In this document: positions 45,876 through 54,306 of the stretch, one piece after another
How the letters are laid out: every line of letters starts with the position of its first letter
Position numbering within the stretch: position 1 is the stretch's first letter
Assembly (NCBI GenBank): GCA_003014445.1
Contig: PYGH01000003.1
Span: 62,001 to 126,000 of the forward strand
DNA length: 64,000 nt
Direction: 5' to 3'
Source of the DNA: Fusobacterium naviforme
Lineage (GTDB): Bacteria; Bacillota; Clostridia; Lachnospirales; Lachnospiraceae
Notes under the pieces: model-generated
What the model was told of the DNA's origin: nothing
The model's input: only the letters and a program-made list of their open reading frames with translations
The model's database searches: none
Position numbers and translations under genes: made by a program

Positions 45876-45948
45876 TGGAGACGGTGGGATTCGAACCCAT
45901 GACCCCCACGTTGCGAACGTGGTGCTCTCCCAGCTGAGCTACGCCCCC
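45876..45948 (-). tRNA. tRNA-Ala (anticodon CGC)
   Basis: A 73-base cloverleaf on the minus strand. Acceptor GGGGGCG/CGTCTCC (two G-T pairs), D-arm GCTC AGCTGGGA GAGC, anticodon stem CCACG/CGTGG with loop TTCGCAA (anticodon CGC, reading the Ala codon GCG), variable loop of five, T-loop TTCGAAT. The outermost T-stem pair appears to be A-C (positions 49-65). The discriminator is A and the CCA end is not encoded. It has its own promoter and terminator and stands alone. Confidence 0.95.
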
Positions 45949-45952
45949 GTAA

Positions 45953-45975
45953 GAAGCGATCTTAAAGATCGCTTC
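45953..45975. other. Inverted repeat in the tRNA-Ala leader
   Basis: GAAGCGATCTT A AAGATCGCTTC, a near-perfect 11-base inverted repeat. It lies between the tRNA promoter and the mature 5' end, so it forms a hairpin in the precursor; no T-run follows. Confidence 0.6.
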
Positions 45976-45985
45976 AACGAATCCG

Positions 45986-46014
45986 ATTGTACCGCAAATG
46001 CGCTGTTTTCGCAA
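45986..46014 (-). promoter_or_regulatory. Promoter of tRNA-Ala
   Basis: On the minus strand TTGCGA, 17 bp, TACAAT (4/6 and 5/6), 38 bases before the mature tRNA. The remaining 46015-46175 sequence shows only a loose inverted repeat (GAGAGGCG/CGCCTCTC) after the large gene. Confidence 0.65.
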
Positions 46015-46175
46015 GTGCTTTCCACGCAAAGTTTTCCAACCCGCAGGAAGATGCAGAAAGAGAGCCTCCCGCACTGCGAAGCTCTGGCTTTCTGTCCCGA
46101 CAGGAGCGGATTCTGTGAGAGGCGCACCACATAGAATAACGGTCACACCGCCTCTCCCGGCTCCGCATTCAACAC

Positions 46176-49100
46176 TCAGCTCAGAAAATCCTCCGCCACA
46201 ACCTTCCACGCCGCCTCCATGCTGTTGTGCTCCCGCACGTACTGCTGTGCCCGCAGAGAGAGGGCGCGCAGCGCAGCGCTGTCCGGATAGAGGGAGCGTA
46301 TCGCCTCCGCAAGCGCGTCGGCGTGATCTGCGATGCACATCACCTCCTCTGCTCCCGGAATCCCCTCTGCGCCGACGGAACTCGTCACCACAGCTGCGCC
46401 GTAGTAGAGCGCCTCTATCACCTTTCCCTTCACCCCCGCGCCATAGCGGAGCGGAACCACCACCAGACGGCAGCGGTTATAGAGTGAACGCAGCTCCTCG
46501 TCGGAGACAAAGCCCAGCACATGAACACCGTGCTCCGGATCGTGGCGCGCGGAGATCTCCTCCGGGGCTTTTGACCCGACGATATAAAAATTCAGCTTCT
46601 TCCCGCCCTGAAGCTTCGGCCAGACCTCATCCAGAAACCAGAGCACCGCATCCGCATTCGGCGGATGCGCAAAGCCGCCTACGAAGAGCAGGCCCTCGCG
46701 CCTCTCATAGTCTGTCTCAATATCCTCCGGGAAGCTGTCCCAGAGATAGGCGGTCAGCGCCTTCACCCGGATCCCGGGGTCTATCCTGCGGATCGCCTCG
46801 CACTCTACCTCCGAGGGGTAGAAGGACATATCCGCCTTGTGCATGAGCGAGAGCTCCACGGACTTCCAGTAGTCCGAGGACTCCCTCTTCTCCGGATCTC
46901 CGGTGAGCTCATACTCTCTCCGCTCCCGCAGAAAGTGCAGATCGTGCCCGTAGTAGAGCACCTTGAGCCCTGTGCGCGACTGGATGAAGTCAATATACTT
47001 TGACGCGATGTGCGGGCGGTTCAGGTACACGAGGTGAATATCCCTCTCATGCCGCTCAATCCACTCCCAGATACCCACCTGCATCTCCTGTCCGTAGAGC
47101 ACCTCGATGCCGAGCTGCTGCAGCGCCGTGGTATAGGGCTCCTCGTGCGCGAAATTATCGCCGAGAAACTTCACCTGAAAGCCCTGCTTCACCAGCATCT
47201 GGAGATACTGCCAGGTCGTGCGGGAGCCCGCATCCCGGTCAAAGGTCGGCACATAGTGGTCCACGACAAGGACAATCTTCTTCCCGCGGCTTCGCTCTCT
47301 CGCCCGGAAGGGATCCGGACTGCCGATATTCTCAAACTGCTGCTTCAGCTCCTCCTTCCACTTCTCCTTCAGCTTTTCTGTGTTCTCGATCTGGTAGCGC
47401 TTCAGACCCGTGCCCTGCACATCCGTGCCGTTGGACACTCCCTCGAAGTGGATCACCACGGACTTCGGCTGATAGACCACGCGGTAGCCGTGACGCCGCA
47501 CCTCGAAGGCGAGATCGCTGTCCTCACAGTAGGCAGGCGCATAGCGCTCATCAAAGCCGCCGATCTCCTCCCAGAGCGGGCGCCGTATGAGTATGGCCGC
47601 CCCGGACATATAGTCGACATCCTTCACGTAGTTATACTCCGGCGCGTCCGGATCCTGAAGCCGCCCGTAATTCCAGCCGGAGGCGTCGCTCCATATGATG
47701 CCGCCCGCCTCCTGAAGTCTCCCGTCCGGGTAGACGAGCTTCGAGCCGACCATGCCGATGCGCGCATCCGACTGAATGAGCTTCAAAAGCCAGTCGAGCC
47801 ACCCCTCCGTGACCTTCGTGTCATTGTTCAGGAAGAAAATATACTCCCCGCGCGCCTTTGCAGCGGCCTGATTGCAGTTCCGCAGAAAGCCCTGATTCAC
47901 GCTGTTGCGGCTGATGATGAGTCCCCCGGCAAAGCGCTCCAGATGTCGCGTCTCGTCCGTGGAGACATCATCCGCGATGATGATCTCATACGGGATCCCC
48001 TGCGTATGCTGAAGAATCGAGAGCAGGCAGGCGTAGGTGTATTCGATCTGGTTGTAGCAGGGGATGACAATGCTCACCAGCGGTGCGTCCTGGTGCGGAA
48101 AGTGCAGCCGTCCGTGCTCGCGGTAAATGTCGCCGATCGCAAAATCTCCCTCTATGAGGTTTCGCCCCTCCTCCGTGGATGTGAGCCGGTAGTGCCGGAT
48201 GGGATGCAGCAGTGCCTGCTTCCGATAGGCAAGACGCTTCCGCTCTCTTGAGCCGCGCGGATACCTTGCGTTGAAGCTGTCTCCGAGCCTTCTGCGGATG
48301 CGGGACAGAAGAGTCTGGTGCCTGCCAAGATAGCGCATCAGCTCGCCAGCGGCCTGTGCCTCCCGCCGGAGATCCGAAATCATGATCTCAAGATTCGTGA
48401 CATGATTGTCCGTGAGACGCTTCACCTCCGTCATCTTCCGTATCGCGGCATCCTTCTCCTTCAGCTCCGCGCGGAAGCCGGAGAGCCGCTCATTCGCAAT
48501 CCTCAGATCGCGCTCGGTCGTTTCAATGGTCTCCCGGCTCCGGAGCTCCGAGACAAAGCGATCCAGATAGACCGCCTGCTCCTCTCCGGCGATGCGCCTC
48601 TGAAACGCTGCCTCCTGCTCCTCAAAGCGCTTGAGCTCTGCCGCGTCTGTTCCAAAGCTCCGGAAAAAGACCTCCTTCTCCGGGAGCTTCAGACTCTCCC
48701 GCTGGGACTCATAGAATGCGCGCAGCGCGCGGTAGCGGACAAAGCCCCGCTCCACGGGCGTCTCCGACACCCATTCGTAGTCGATGCCGCTCAGCTCTGC
48801 CTCCGCGATGCCTTCCGCTCTCTCCTGCACCAGAAAATTGTCAAAGATGGAATCGAGGTTATGAACCTCCCCCGCACCGAGCACACGCTGCAGCGCCTCG
48901 GAAAGCACCTCTGTCACAGCTCTGCCGCTGTGGATCTCCCGGAGCAGAAGCGCCGTGAGGCTCTCGCCCTCCACCCACGGGAAGCGCGCGCACATGCCGT
49001 CCTCCGAGAGCTCTGCCTCCGCGTAGCGAATGCCGCTGCCCTCCGAGAGCAGAAGCTCTCTCCGCCTCCGGAAATCCTGAATATGCTGCCGTCCGGCCTC

Positions 49101-50021
49101 AGAGAGCGCCACCTTCTCCACCCAGCGCCTGCCCCCGTCCTCGCGGATCACAGTCTTCAGCTGATACTCTGCTCTCCGGTTCCGGTTGTACTTCACATAG
49201 ATCGCCGTATCCGCGAAGCGGGCTCCGGCTGCGTCCTCCCGCTGCCAGAAGCAGAGATAGGCATCCGCAAACTGTGGGAACAGCCCCTCCCTGCATATGG
49301 CGTCGTACTTCTCACCTGGATTGATCGCCGTGTAGAGCGGAAAACCGTAGGCGGGAATCACGCGGGACAGCTCGCCCTCCCCTGGGAGACGTCGCTCAGA
49401 GTAGAGCTCATTCGGCAGGGTGCGGAGCGGCTCCGGATAGTAGCAGCTCACAGCGCCGCGCTCTCCCGCGGAGAGCAGGCGGCAGAGGCTCTCCCGCCCC
49501 ATGGCGTTCTCCTCCGTCTCTGCACCCGTGAAGGCGCGGACGCCGTAGGCATTGTCCACGGCGACAATGAGCACCCCCTCCGGCGTGAGCAGCTGCTTCG
49601 CGCGCTCCACTGCCGCGCTGTCCTCTCTGTGAAGCGTCCCGTCAAAGATGATATAGTCGTAGCGCGCTGTGTCCGGGAGCTCTGAAATCGTGCCGCAGAG
49701 GGTCCGCACCGCGGGCTGCTCCCTGCTCTCTCCACCTTTATTCTGCGCCCGGAGGAGACTGAACTCCAGCGCCTCCCTGTCGCTGTCCAGAAGCGTGACG
49801 GAGAGTCCCCGTCTTAAGTACAGCGGCAGCAGCGCGCCCAGGCCGCTGCCCACGCTTAGGAGCGAGGCGTGCGCCCGGAATGAAAACCACTCCAGAAGGC
49901 CCTCTCTCCGGTCAGAAAAGACGCAGAGATTCGAGAGCTCCGGATACTCTGAAAGCAGCCTCCCCGTATCGCCTCCAAAGTGCTCATAGAGTCTTCGTAA
50001 TTCTGCTGTTCTCTCGCTCAT
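46176..50021 (-). CDS. 1281-residue methyltransferase / kinase-like / coiled-coil / GT2 / GT4 fusion
   Basis: A multi-domain cytosolic protein. Residues about 1-230: SAM-dependent methyltransferase (SVGSGLGALLP at 56-66, VTLLDSDREALE at 75-86). About 265-450: a kinase-like region with EVHNLDSIFDN (385-395) as a possible catalytic loop and IDYEW (413-417) in place of DFG. About 455-570: Glu/Arg-rich heptad region, likely coiled coil. About 645-870: GT2 glycosyltransferase (IVIPCYNQ, ADDVSTDET, NNDT, CEDSDLAFEVRRHG). About 915-1281: GT-B (GT4-type) with VVPLRYGAGVKGKVIEALYYGAAVVTS. Start overlaps the wzt stop by four bases. The parts match a WbdD-type chain terminator/ruler fused to glycosyltransferases; that function is inference. 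Each domain call is firm except the kinase-like one. Confidence 0.85.
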   Translation of the reverse strand: MSERTAELRRLYEHFGGDTGRLLSEYPELSNLCVFSDRREGLLEWFSFRAHASLLSVGSGLGALLPLYLRRGLSVTLLDSDREALEFSLLRAQNKGGESREQPAVRTLCGTISELPDTARYDYIIFDGTLHREDSAAVERAKQLLTPEGVLIVAVDNAYGVRAFTGAETEENAMGRESLCRLLSAGERGAVSCYYPEPLRTLPNELYSERRLPGEGELSRVIPAYGFPLYTAINPGEKYDAICREGLFPQFADAYLCFWQREDAAGARFADTAIYVKYNRNRRAEYQLKTVIREDGGRRWVEKVALSEAGRQHIQDFRRRRELLLSEGSGIRYAEAELSEDGMCARFPWVEGESLTALLLREIHSGRAVTEVLSEALQRVLGAGEVHNLDSIFDNFLVQERAEGIAEAELSGIDYEWVSETPVERGFVRYRALRAFYESQRESLKLPEKEVFFRSFGTDAAELKRFEEQEAAFQRRIAGEEQAVYLDRFVSELRSRETIETTERDLRIANERLSGFRAELKEKDAAIRKMTEVKRLTDNHVTNLEIMISDLRREAQAAGELMRYLGRHQTLLSRIRRRLGDSFNARYPRGSRERKRLAYRKQALLHPIRHYRLTSTEEGRNLIEGDFAIGDIYREHGRLHFPHQDAPLVSIVIPCYNQIEYTYACLLSILQHTQGIPYEIIIADDVSTDETRHLERFAGGLIISRNSVNQGFLRNCNQAAAKARGEYIFFLNNDTKVTEGWLDWLLKLIQSDARIGMVGSKLVYPDGRLQEAGGIIWSDASGWNYGRLQDPDAPEYNYVKDVDYMSGAAILIRRPLWEEIGGFDERYAPAYCEDSDLAFEVRRHGYRVVYQPKSVVIHFEGVSNGTDVQGTGLKRYQIENTEKLKEKWKEELKQQFENIGSPDPFRARERSRGKKIVLVVDHYVPTFDRDAGSRTTWQYLQMLVKQGFQVKFLGDNFAHEEPYTTALQQLGIEVLYGQEMQVGIWEWIERHERDIHLVYLNRPHIASKYIDFIQSRTGLKVLYYGHDLHFLRERREYELTGDPEKRESSDYWKSVELSLMHKADMSFYPSEVECEAIRRIDPGIRVKALTAYLWDSFPEDIETDYERREGLLFVGGFAHPPNADAVLWFLDEVWPKLQGGKKLNFYIVGSKAPEEISARHDPEHGVHVLGFVSDEELRSLYNRCRLVVVPLRYGAGVKGKVIEALYYGAAVVTSSVGAEGIPGAEEVMCIADHADALAEAIRSLYPDSAALRALSLRAQQYVREHNSMEAAWKVVAEDFLS

Positions 50022-51430
50022 GCTTCACTGCTTTCCGCGGGCGTATATTTCAGTGCGACCTGGGAATCCATGTCGTAAACGCCCACTGTGTTCTTGTTGG
50101 AGATTACGGTGAGACTCGCCACATTGTAGAGGCGGTGATACACGACGTGCTCGCCGTTCTCAAAGCCGGTGCAGCTCATGGAGAGCAGATACTCCCCGCC
50201 CTGCAGACTCATCTTCTGCCTGAACTCCACCTCGTAGCAATCCCCCTCCTTCACGGAATGAACCTCGCTCCCCTCGAAGAGCGTGTTCGTCCCGCTCAGA
50301 TCCGTTCCCTTCTTATCCCGGATCGTGTAGGTGAAGATCGGGGCCTCCAGCGCCGCATGGAAGCGGATGCGCTCGCGGATGCTGAACATCTCCCCCTTCA
50401 GGAGGAGGTTTGTCACGCTGCCGTTTTGGTCGAGAGTCCCGAAATCCAGAAACTCCGCTCTCCCGTCCCCGTACTCCTGCACCTCCGGATTCAGGGTCAT
50501 GCGATCCCGCATGCGTCTGCCGTCTATAGCCTTGGCCTCCTGCGGCAAAGCAGAGCTTCCTCCGCACTCCGCCGCCCCAATACCCTCATTTCCGGCGGGC
50601 TCCCCGGGGAGGGAGGCATGATCCGCGTCCTGCCCCTCCCCTGCGCCCCGTGGCTCTTCTCCCTCCGACAGCGCCTCGGCGAGCTCGTCCATCTGGTTTG
50701 CCAGTATCTTCTTGTAGAGATCGACCATCTTTCCGGCCTCTCCCTCCGCGACGAAGCTCCCGCGGTTTAAGAGTATCACCTTGTCGCAGTACTTGATGAT
50801 GCTTCCCATGTCATGGCTCACCATAAGTATGGTCGTGCCGTTCTTCATCATCTCCTCCATGCGGCGGTAGCATTTCGCCTGAAAGAAGACGTCACCGACG
50901 GAGAGCGCCTCGTCCACGATGAGTATCTCCGGCTCCACGTTGATGGCCAGCGCAAAGGCGAGACGCACAAACATTCCGGAGGAGTAGGTCTTCACCGGCT
51001 GGTTCACGAAGTCGCCGATATCCGCAAAGTCCAGAATATCCTGCATCTTCTCATCCATCTGCTGCCGCGAGAAGCCCATCATCGTGCCATTCATGTAGAT
51101 ATTCTCGATGCCGGTGTAGTCGGAATTGAAGCCGGCGCCGAGCTCCAGAAGCGCGGAGATATTTCCCGCGACCTCCACCTTCCCTGTGGTCGGGTTCAGC
51201 ACGCCGGTGATGATCTTCAGTATCGTCGATTTGCCCGAGCCGTTCGTGCCGATGATGCCGACTGTCTGCCCCTTTCTCACCTCAAAGGAGATCTTGTCCA
51301 GCGCAAAGAAATCCCTGTGGTACGACTTGTGTGACAGGCTCAGCGACTCCTTCAGCCGGTCGATCGGCCGGTCGTAGAGCCGGTATATCTTACTGACCTC
51401 CTGCACGGAGATCGCCAGATCCTTATCCAT
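50018..51430 (-). CDS. wzt: Polysaccharide ABC exporter ATP-binding protein with C-terminal glycan-binding-type domain (Wzt)
   Basis: A 470-residue ATPase that with Wzm exports a lipid-linked polysaccharide. Nucleotide-binding domain at 1-240: Walker A GTNGSGKST (61-69), signature YSSGM (149-153), Walker B ILIVDEALS (169-177) and H-loop VSHD (204-207). A 70-residue acidic, low-complexity linker (about 245-315) is followed by a beta-sandwich (about 316-462: EFLDF, the RIRFHAALEAPIF strand, then GEYLLSMSCTGFENG) resembling Wzt-C, which in E. coli O9a binds the modified glycan end. Neighbours are wzm upstream and the giant fusion downstream. Glycan specificity is not readable. Confidence 0.93.
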   Translation of the reverse strand: MDKDLAISVQEVSKIYRLYDRPIDRLKESLSLSHKSYHRDFFALDKISFEVRKGQTVGIIGTNGSGKSTILKIITGVLNPTTGKVEVAGNISALLELGAGFNSDYTGIENIYMNGTMMGFSRQQMDEKMQDILDFADIGDFVNQPVKTYSSGMFVRLAFALAINVEPEILIVDEALSVGDVFFQAKCYRRMEEMMKNGTTILMVSHDMGSIIKYCDKVILLNRGSFVAEGEAGKMVDLYKKILANQMDELAEALSEGEEPRGAGEGQDADHASLPGEPAGNEGIGAAECGGSSALPQEAKAIDGRRMRDRMTLNPEVQEYGDGRAEFLDFGTLDQNGSVTNLLLKGEMFSIRERIRFHAALEAPIFTYTIRDKKGTDLSGTNTLFEGSEVHSVKEGDCYEVEFRQKMSLQGGEYLLSMSCTGFENGEHVVYHRLYNVASLTVISNKNTVGVYDMDSQVALKYTPAESSEA

Positions 51431-51442
51431 ACTTTCCTTTCC

Positions 51443-52255
51443 TCACAGCACATCCGGGAAATGCGGGCGCAGCCTCCGGAACACCCGGAGACCGATATAC
51501 AGAAGCAGAAGCGTCACCACCCAGTAATAGATGCTCTGCATGGGGCGCTCCCAGAACCAGTTCCCGGCGAGCATGCTGTCGCGATAACCCGTCACGACAT
51601 AGTAAACGGGATTCAGCTTCAGCAGCTGCTGAAGCCGCGCCGGAAAGCCCGGAAACATCTCAGGCGCCCACATGATAGGGATGAGCCACATCCCGAACTG
51701 CAGGCAGATGCTCACAATCTGCGCCATATCCTTAAAAAAGACATTGATCGCAGTCGTGAAGAGCGTCACCGCCAGTATGTTCACCGAGAGCGCGAAACTA
51801 TAGTACAGAAGCTGCACCCAGGTCGCCATGGGCAGCCGCCCGTAGCAGAAGAACATCCCGATCATGATCGCAACAAAGATCGCGTGAACCACCGCGCAGG
51901 AGACCAGCTTGATCACCGGCAGCACCTCCACGTTGAAAACCACCTTCTTCACGAGATAGTGGTACTCCTGAAGACAGGCGGTTCCGGCATTCAGCGCCTC
52001 GTTGAAGAAGAACCAGGGGACGATGCCGGGTACCAGCCATAGCACATAGGGAACGCCGGGAATTGGCGGCGCGCTCTTGAAGCCGAGCTGAAATATCATA
52101 AAGTAGATGAGCACCGTGACCACCGGCTGCACAAACATCCAGACCACGCCGAAGTAGGAGCCGACAAAGCGCTTCCTGAAATCCGCCCTGGCGAGATCCC
52201 AGATGAGCCGCCTGGCTCTCAGGGTCTCCCCCAGAAATTGAACGATCATTCTCAT
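51443..52255 (-). CDS. wzm: Polysaccharide ABC exporter permease (Wzm)
   Basis: A 270-residue ABC-2 type transport protein with six membrane helices. It begins with a cytosolic amphipathic stretch (LIWDLARADFRKRFVGSYFGVVWMFVQPVV) typical of Wzm/TagG, has a PWFFFNEALN region, and LIPIMWAPEMFPG before the last extracytoplasmic re-entrant part. It pairs with Wzt 12 bases downstream. It has the family length. The ribosome-binding site is weak. Confidence 0.93.
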   Translation of the reverse strand: MRMIVQFLGETLRARRLIWDLARADFRKRFVGSYFGVVWMFVQPVVTVLIYFMIFQLGFKSAPPIPGVPYVLWLVPGIVPWFFFNEALNAGTACLQEYHYLVKKVVFNVEVLPVIKLVSCAVVHAIFVAIMIGMFFCYGRLPMATWVQLLYYSFALSVNILAVTLFTTAINVFFKDMAQIVSICLQFGMWLIPIMWAPEMFPGFPARLQQLLKLNPVYYVVTGYRDSMLAGNWFWERPMQSIYYWVVTLLLLYIGLRVFRRLRPHFPDVL

Positions 52256-52339
52256 AGTTTTTCCATATTCTCCAATATCACGACAGTCTCATGCCGGTGG
52301 GCAAAAGATGTACCCGGCGAGTGAATGTGTGGTTGCATC

Positions 52340-53959
52340 CTACAGTCTCATGCAGGCGAGCGCAAAGATGCGCAGCGCCACGTAGCTGTCCAGAATGATA
52401 AAGCACTGAAGCACGCGGAGCTTAAGTCCCCGCCGAAGGCGTATGTCCCCCGTTCCCGCCGCAGCGAGCAGCAGCGGCAGCAGAGGAAGAAAATAGCGCC
52501 CCTGTATGCCCTCGATCATCGCCGCCTCCCTAGTGGTCCAGGAGATGAGCATCGCGCCCGCGATGAGCAGGATCACGACGAGGGAAATGCCGGCAAACGC
52601 GCCGCGTGTCTTAAGGCTCAGGCGCTCTGCCTCCCACTCCTCCCGAAGGGAGAGGAGCAGGAGCCCGCCCATGTAAAACAGCACCGCAAAGAAGGGCGCG
52701 CCGAGCAGAGGATCCATATTGCCGAGCTGCATCCCGATCATACCTGTGAGCAGCATGCCGCTCTGCAGGGAGAAGCAGTTCAGAACCATGCGGGCTATAA
52801 AGACCGGCCGGCGAATGAGCTCCGACACCGTGTAGCCCGCGCGCGCATCCACCAGCGCCGGAGCAGCGTCCTCCGCTGCCCCTGATGCCGCAGACAGCTC
52901 CCGTCCCGCGGACGCATAGGCCCGGATGATCTCCGCATTCACCAAGAGCATCGCGAGCATCAGCGCCGCAAGCAGCGCCGCGAAGCAGAGCAGCTTTTTC
53001 TTCCTCCCGCCGCAGCGCTCCGCGGGGACGAGACAAAAGAGCAGCACCAGTGGCGCGTACACCATCTTGCATGGGCCGAGGGCCGCAGTGAGCAGGATGA
53101 GAAGAAGCATATCCCGCCCCTTAAGCTCGGCCTCGCCATAGCGAAGATGCAGAATCTCAGCAGTCAGGAGAAAGGAGGTCCCGAGTATCCCCGCGTCATA
53201 GGAGAGCGAGCCCGCGAGGTGCAGGCTCATCGGGAGCAGGGCCGCACCGAACAGCGCTTCCTTCCCGAAGGGAAGGAGGCGTATCGCCGCCGCGGTGAGC
53301 AGCAGGTAGACGAGGAGATTCATCAGCTTTCCGAGAGCCAAAAGAGTCGGTGCGTTCAGCTTAAGGAGACGCGCTGCCGCAAAGCCGAGCGCCTGCGGAA
53401 GGTACATCACAGGAGTAGTCCGCACGTCCGGGAGCGCCGAGGAGACGAGCTCCTCTCCGCCCGCATAGCGCCGGTCCCAGTCGCGGATCGCGCGATAGGT
53501 CGAGAGGCGCAGCGGGTTCCCCAGCACCTCCGGCACCGGCTCGACATCATCCCCGATCTCCGGCGTCTTCACGCCGCTAAGATCCTCCAGCGGATAGTCC
53601 CCCGCCCGCACCGCGAGAAGTCCCGCCTCTGTGAGCTCCGGCGCGCCGAGCAGCCGCGAGGAGAGGCGATAGGCACTGCTGTAGTGACTCATCTCGTCCG
53701 GCGCGGAGAGCCCCGGCATCGCAAACATGAAGAGAAGCCCCAGCGAGAGGCCGCTCACAAAAAACACGCGGTGCATACGCTCCCTCTGCTGCGGGAGCAG
53801 ATACAGAAGTCTGCCCGCAAAGCCAAATGTCATGAGCAACAGAAAGCCGTAGAGCTCCAGAGGGAGCCTGTCCCCGCTCTGCCTCACCGCATCCAGCACA
53901 TTCAGACCGTGATAGCCTCCCGCAAGCAGCAGGGGCAGAAATAGCAGCAGCTCAGTCAT
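52340..53959 (-). CDS. DUF2142 family membrane protein
   Basis: A 539-residue membrane protein with about twelve helices. After the first three helices lies the APDEMSHYSSAYRLS loop (APDE..H...Y), then TTPVMYLPQALGFAAARLL and LPMSLHLAGSLSYD, the signature parts of DUF2142. The family is common in polysaccharide loci and thought to be GT-C-like glycosyltransferases or polymer handling proteins; activity is unproven. Its start overlaps the DUF2304 stop by four bases. An 84-base gap follows it before wzm. Confidence 0.82.
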   Translation of the reverse strand: MTELLLFLPLLLAGGYHGLNVLDAVRQSGDRLPLELYGFLLLMTFGFAGRLLYLLPQQRERMHRVFFVSGLSLGLLFMFAMPGLSAPDEMSHYSSAYRLSSRLLGAPELTEAGLLAVRAGDYPLEDLSGVKTPEIGDDVEPVPEVLGNPLRLSTYRAIRDWDRRYAGGEELVSSALPDVRTTPVMYLPQALGFAAARLLKLNAPTLLALGKLMNLLVYLLLTAAAIRLLPFGKEALFGAALLPMSLHLAGSLSYDAGILGTSFLLTAEILHLRYGEAELKGRDMLLLILLTAALGPCKMVYAPLVLLFCLVPAERCGGRKKKLLCFAALLAALMLAMLLVNAEIIRAYASAGRELSAASGAAEDAAPALVDARAGYTVSELIRRPVFIARMVLNCFSLQSGMLLTGMIGMQLGNMDPLLGAPFFAVLFYMGGLLLLSLREEWEAERLSLKTRGAFAGISLVVILLIAGAMLISWTTREAAMIEGIQGRYFLPLLPLLLAAAGTGDIRLRRGLKLRVLQCFIILDSYVALRIFALACMRL

Positions 53960-54306
53960 AGGCTCTCTCTCTCCTCCTCAGCAAGCTCCTTCAGAGCCAG
54001 CTCCTGCGCGAGCGTCGAGAGCTTTTCCTCAAGGAGAGACTGCCGCACACTCATGGAGAAGACCTTTAAAATCAACAGCCCGATGATCACCAGAAACAGA
54101 AGATTCGCCGGAGACTGCATGCCCAGAAGCCCGGTGAAGAAGTAGAGCAGCGGCGGGCAGAGCGCCAGCAGGATGAGCAGAAAGGAGAAGAGCACCCAGA
54201 ACACCGCGTCCTCGATCTGCATTTTCGCCTTCCGTATGCGCCCTGTCACTCCGGCGGTGGCCGCCAGAGAAACAACGATCAGTATCAGCCTCAGTGTCCA
54301 GGTCAT
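53956..54306 (-). CDS. DUF2304 small membrane protein
   Basis: A 116-residue protein with three membrane helices and a charged C-terminal helix (about 85-116, SLLEEKLSTLAQELALKELAEEERESL in part). The pattern matches DUF2304, almost always encoded beside a DPM1-like GT2, as here (four-base overlap). It is likely an accessory membrane partner of that enzyme. Confidence 0.85.
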   Translation of the reverse strand: MTWTLRLILIVVSLAATAGVTGRIRKAKMQIEDAVFWVLFSFLLILLALCPPLLYFFTGLLGMQSPANLLFLVIIGLLILKVFSMSVRQSLLEEKLSTLAQELALKELAEEERESL

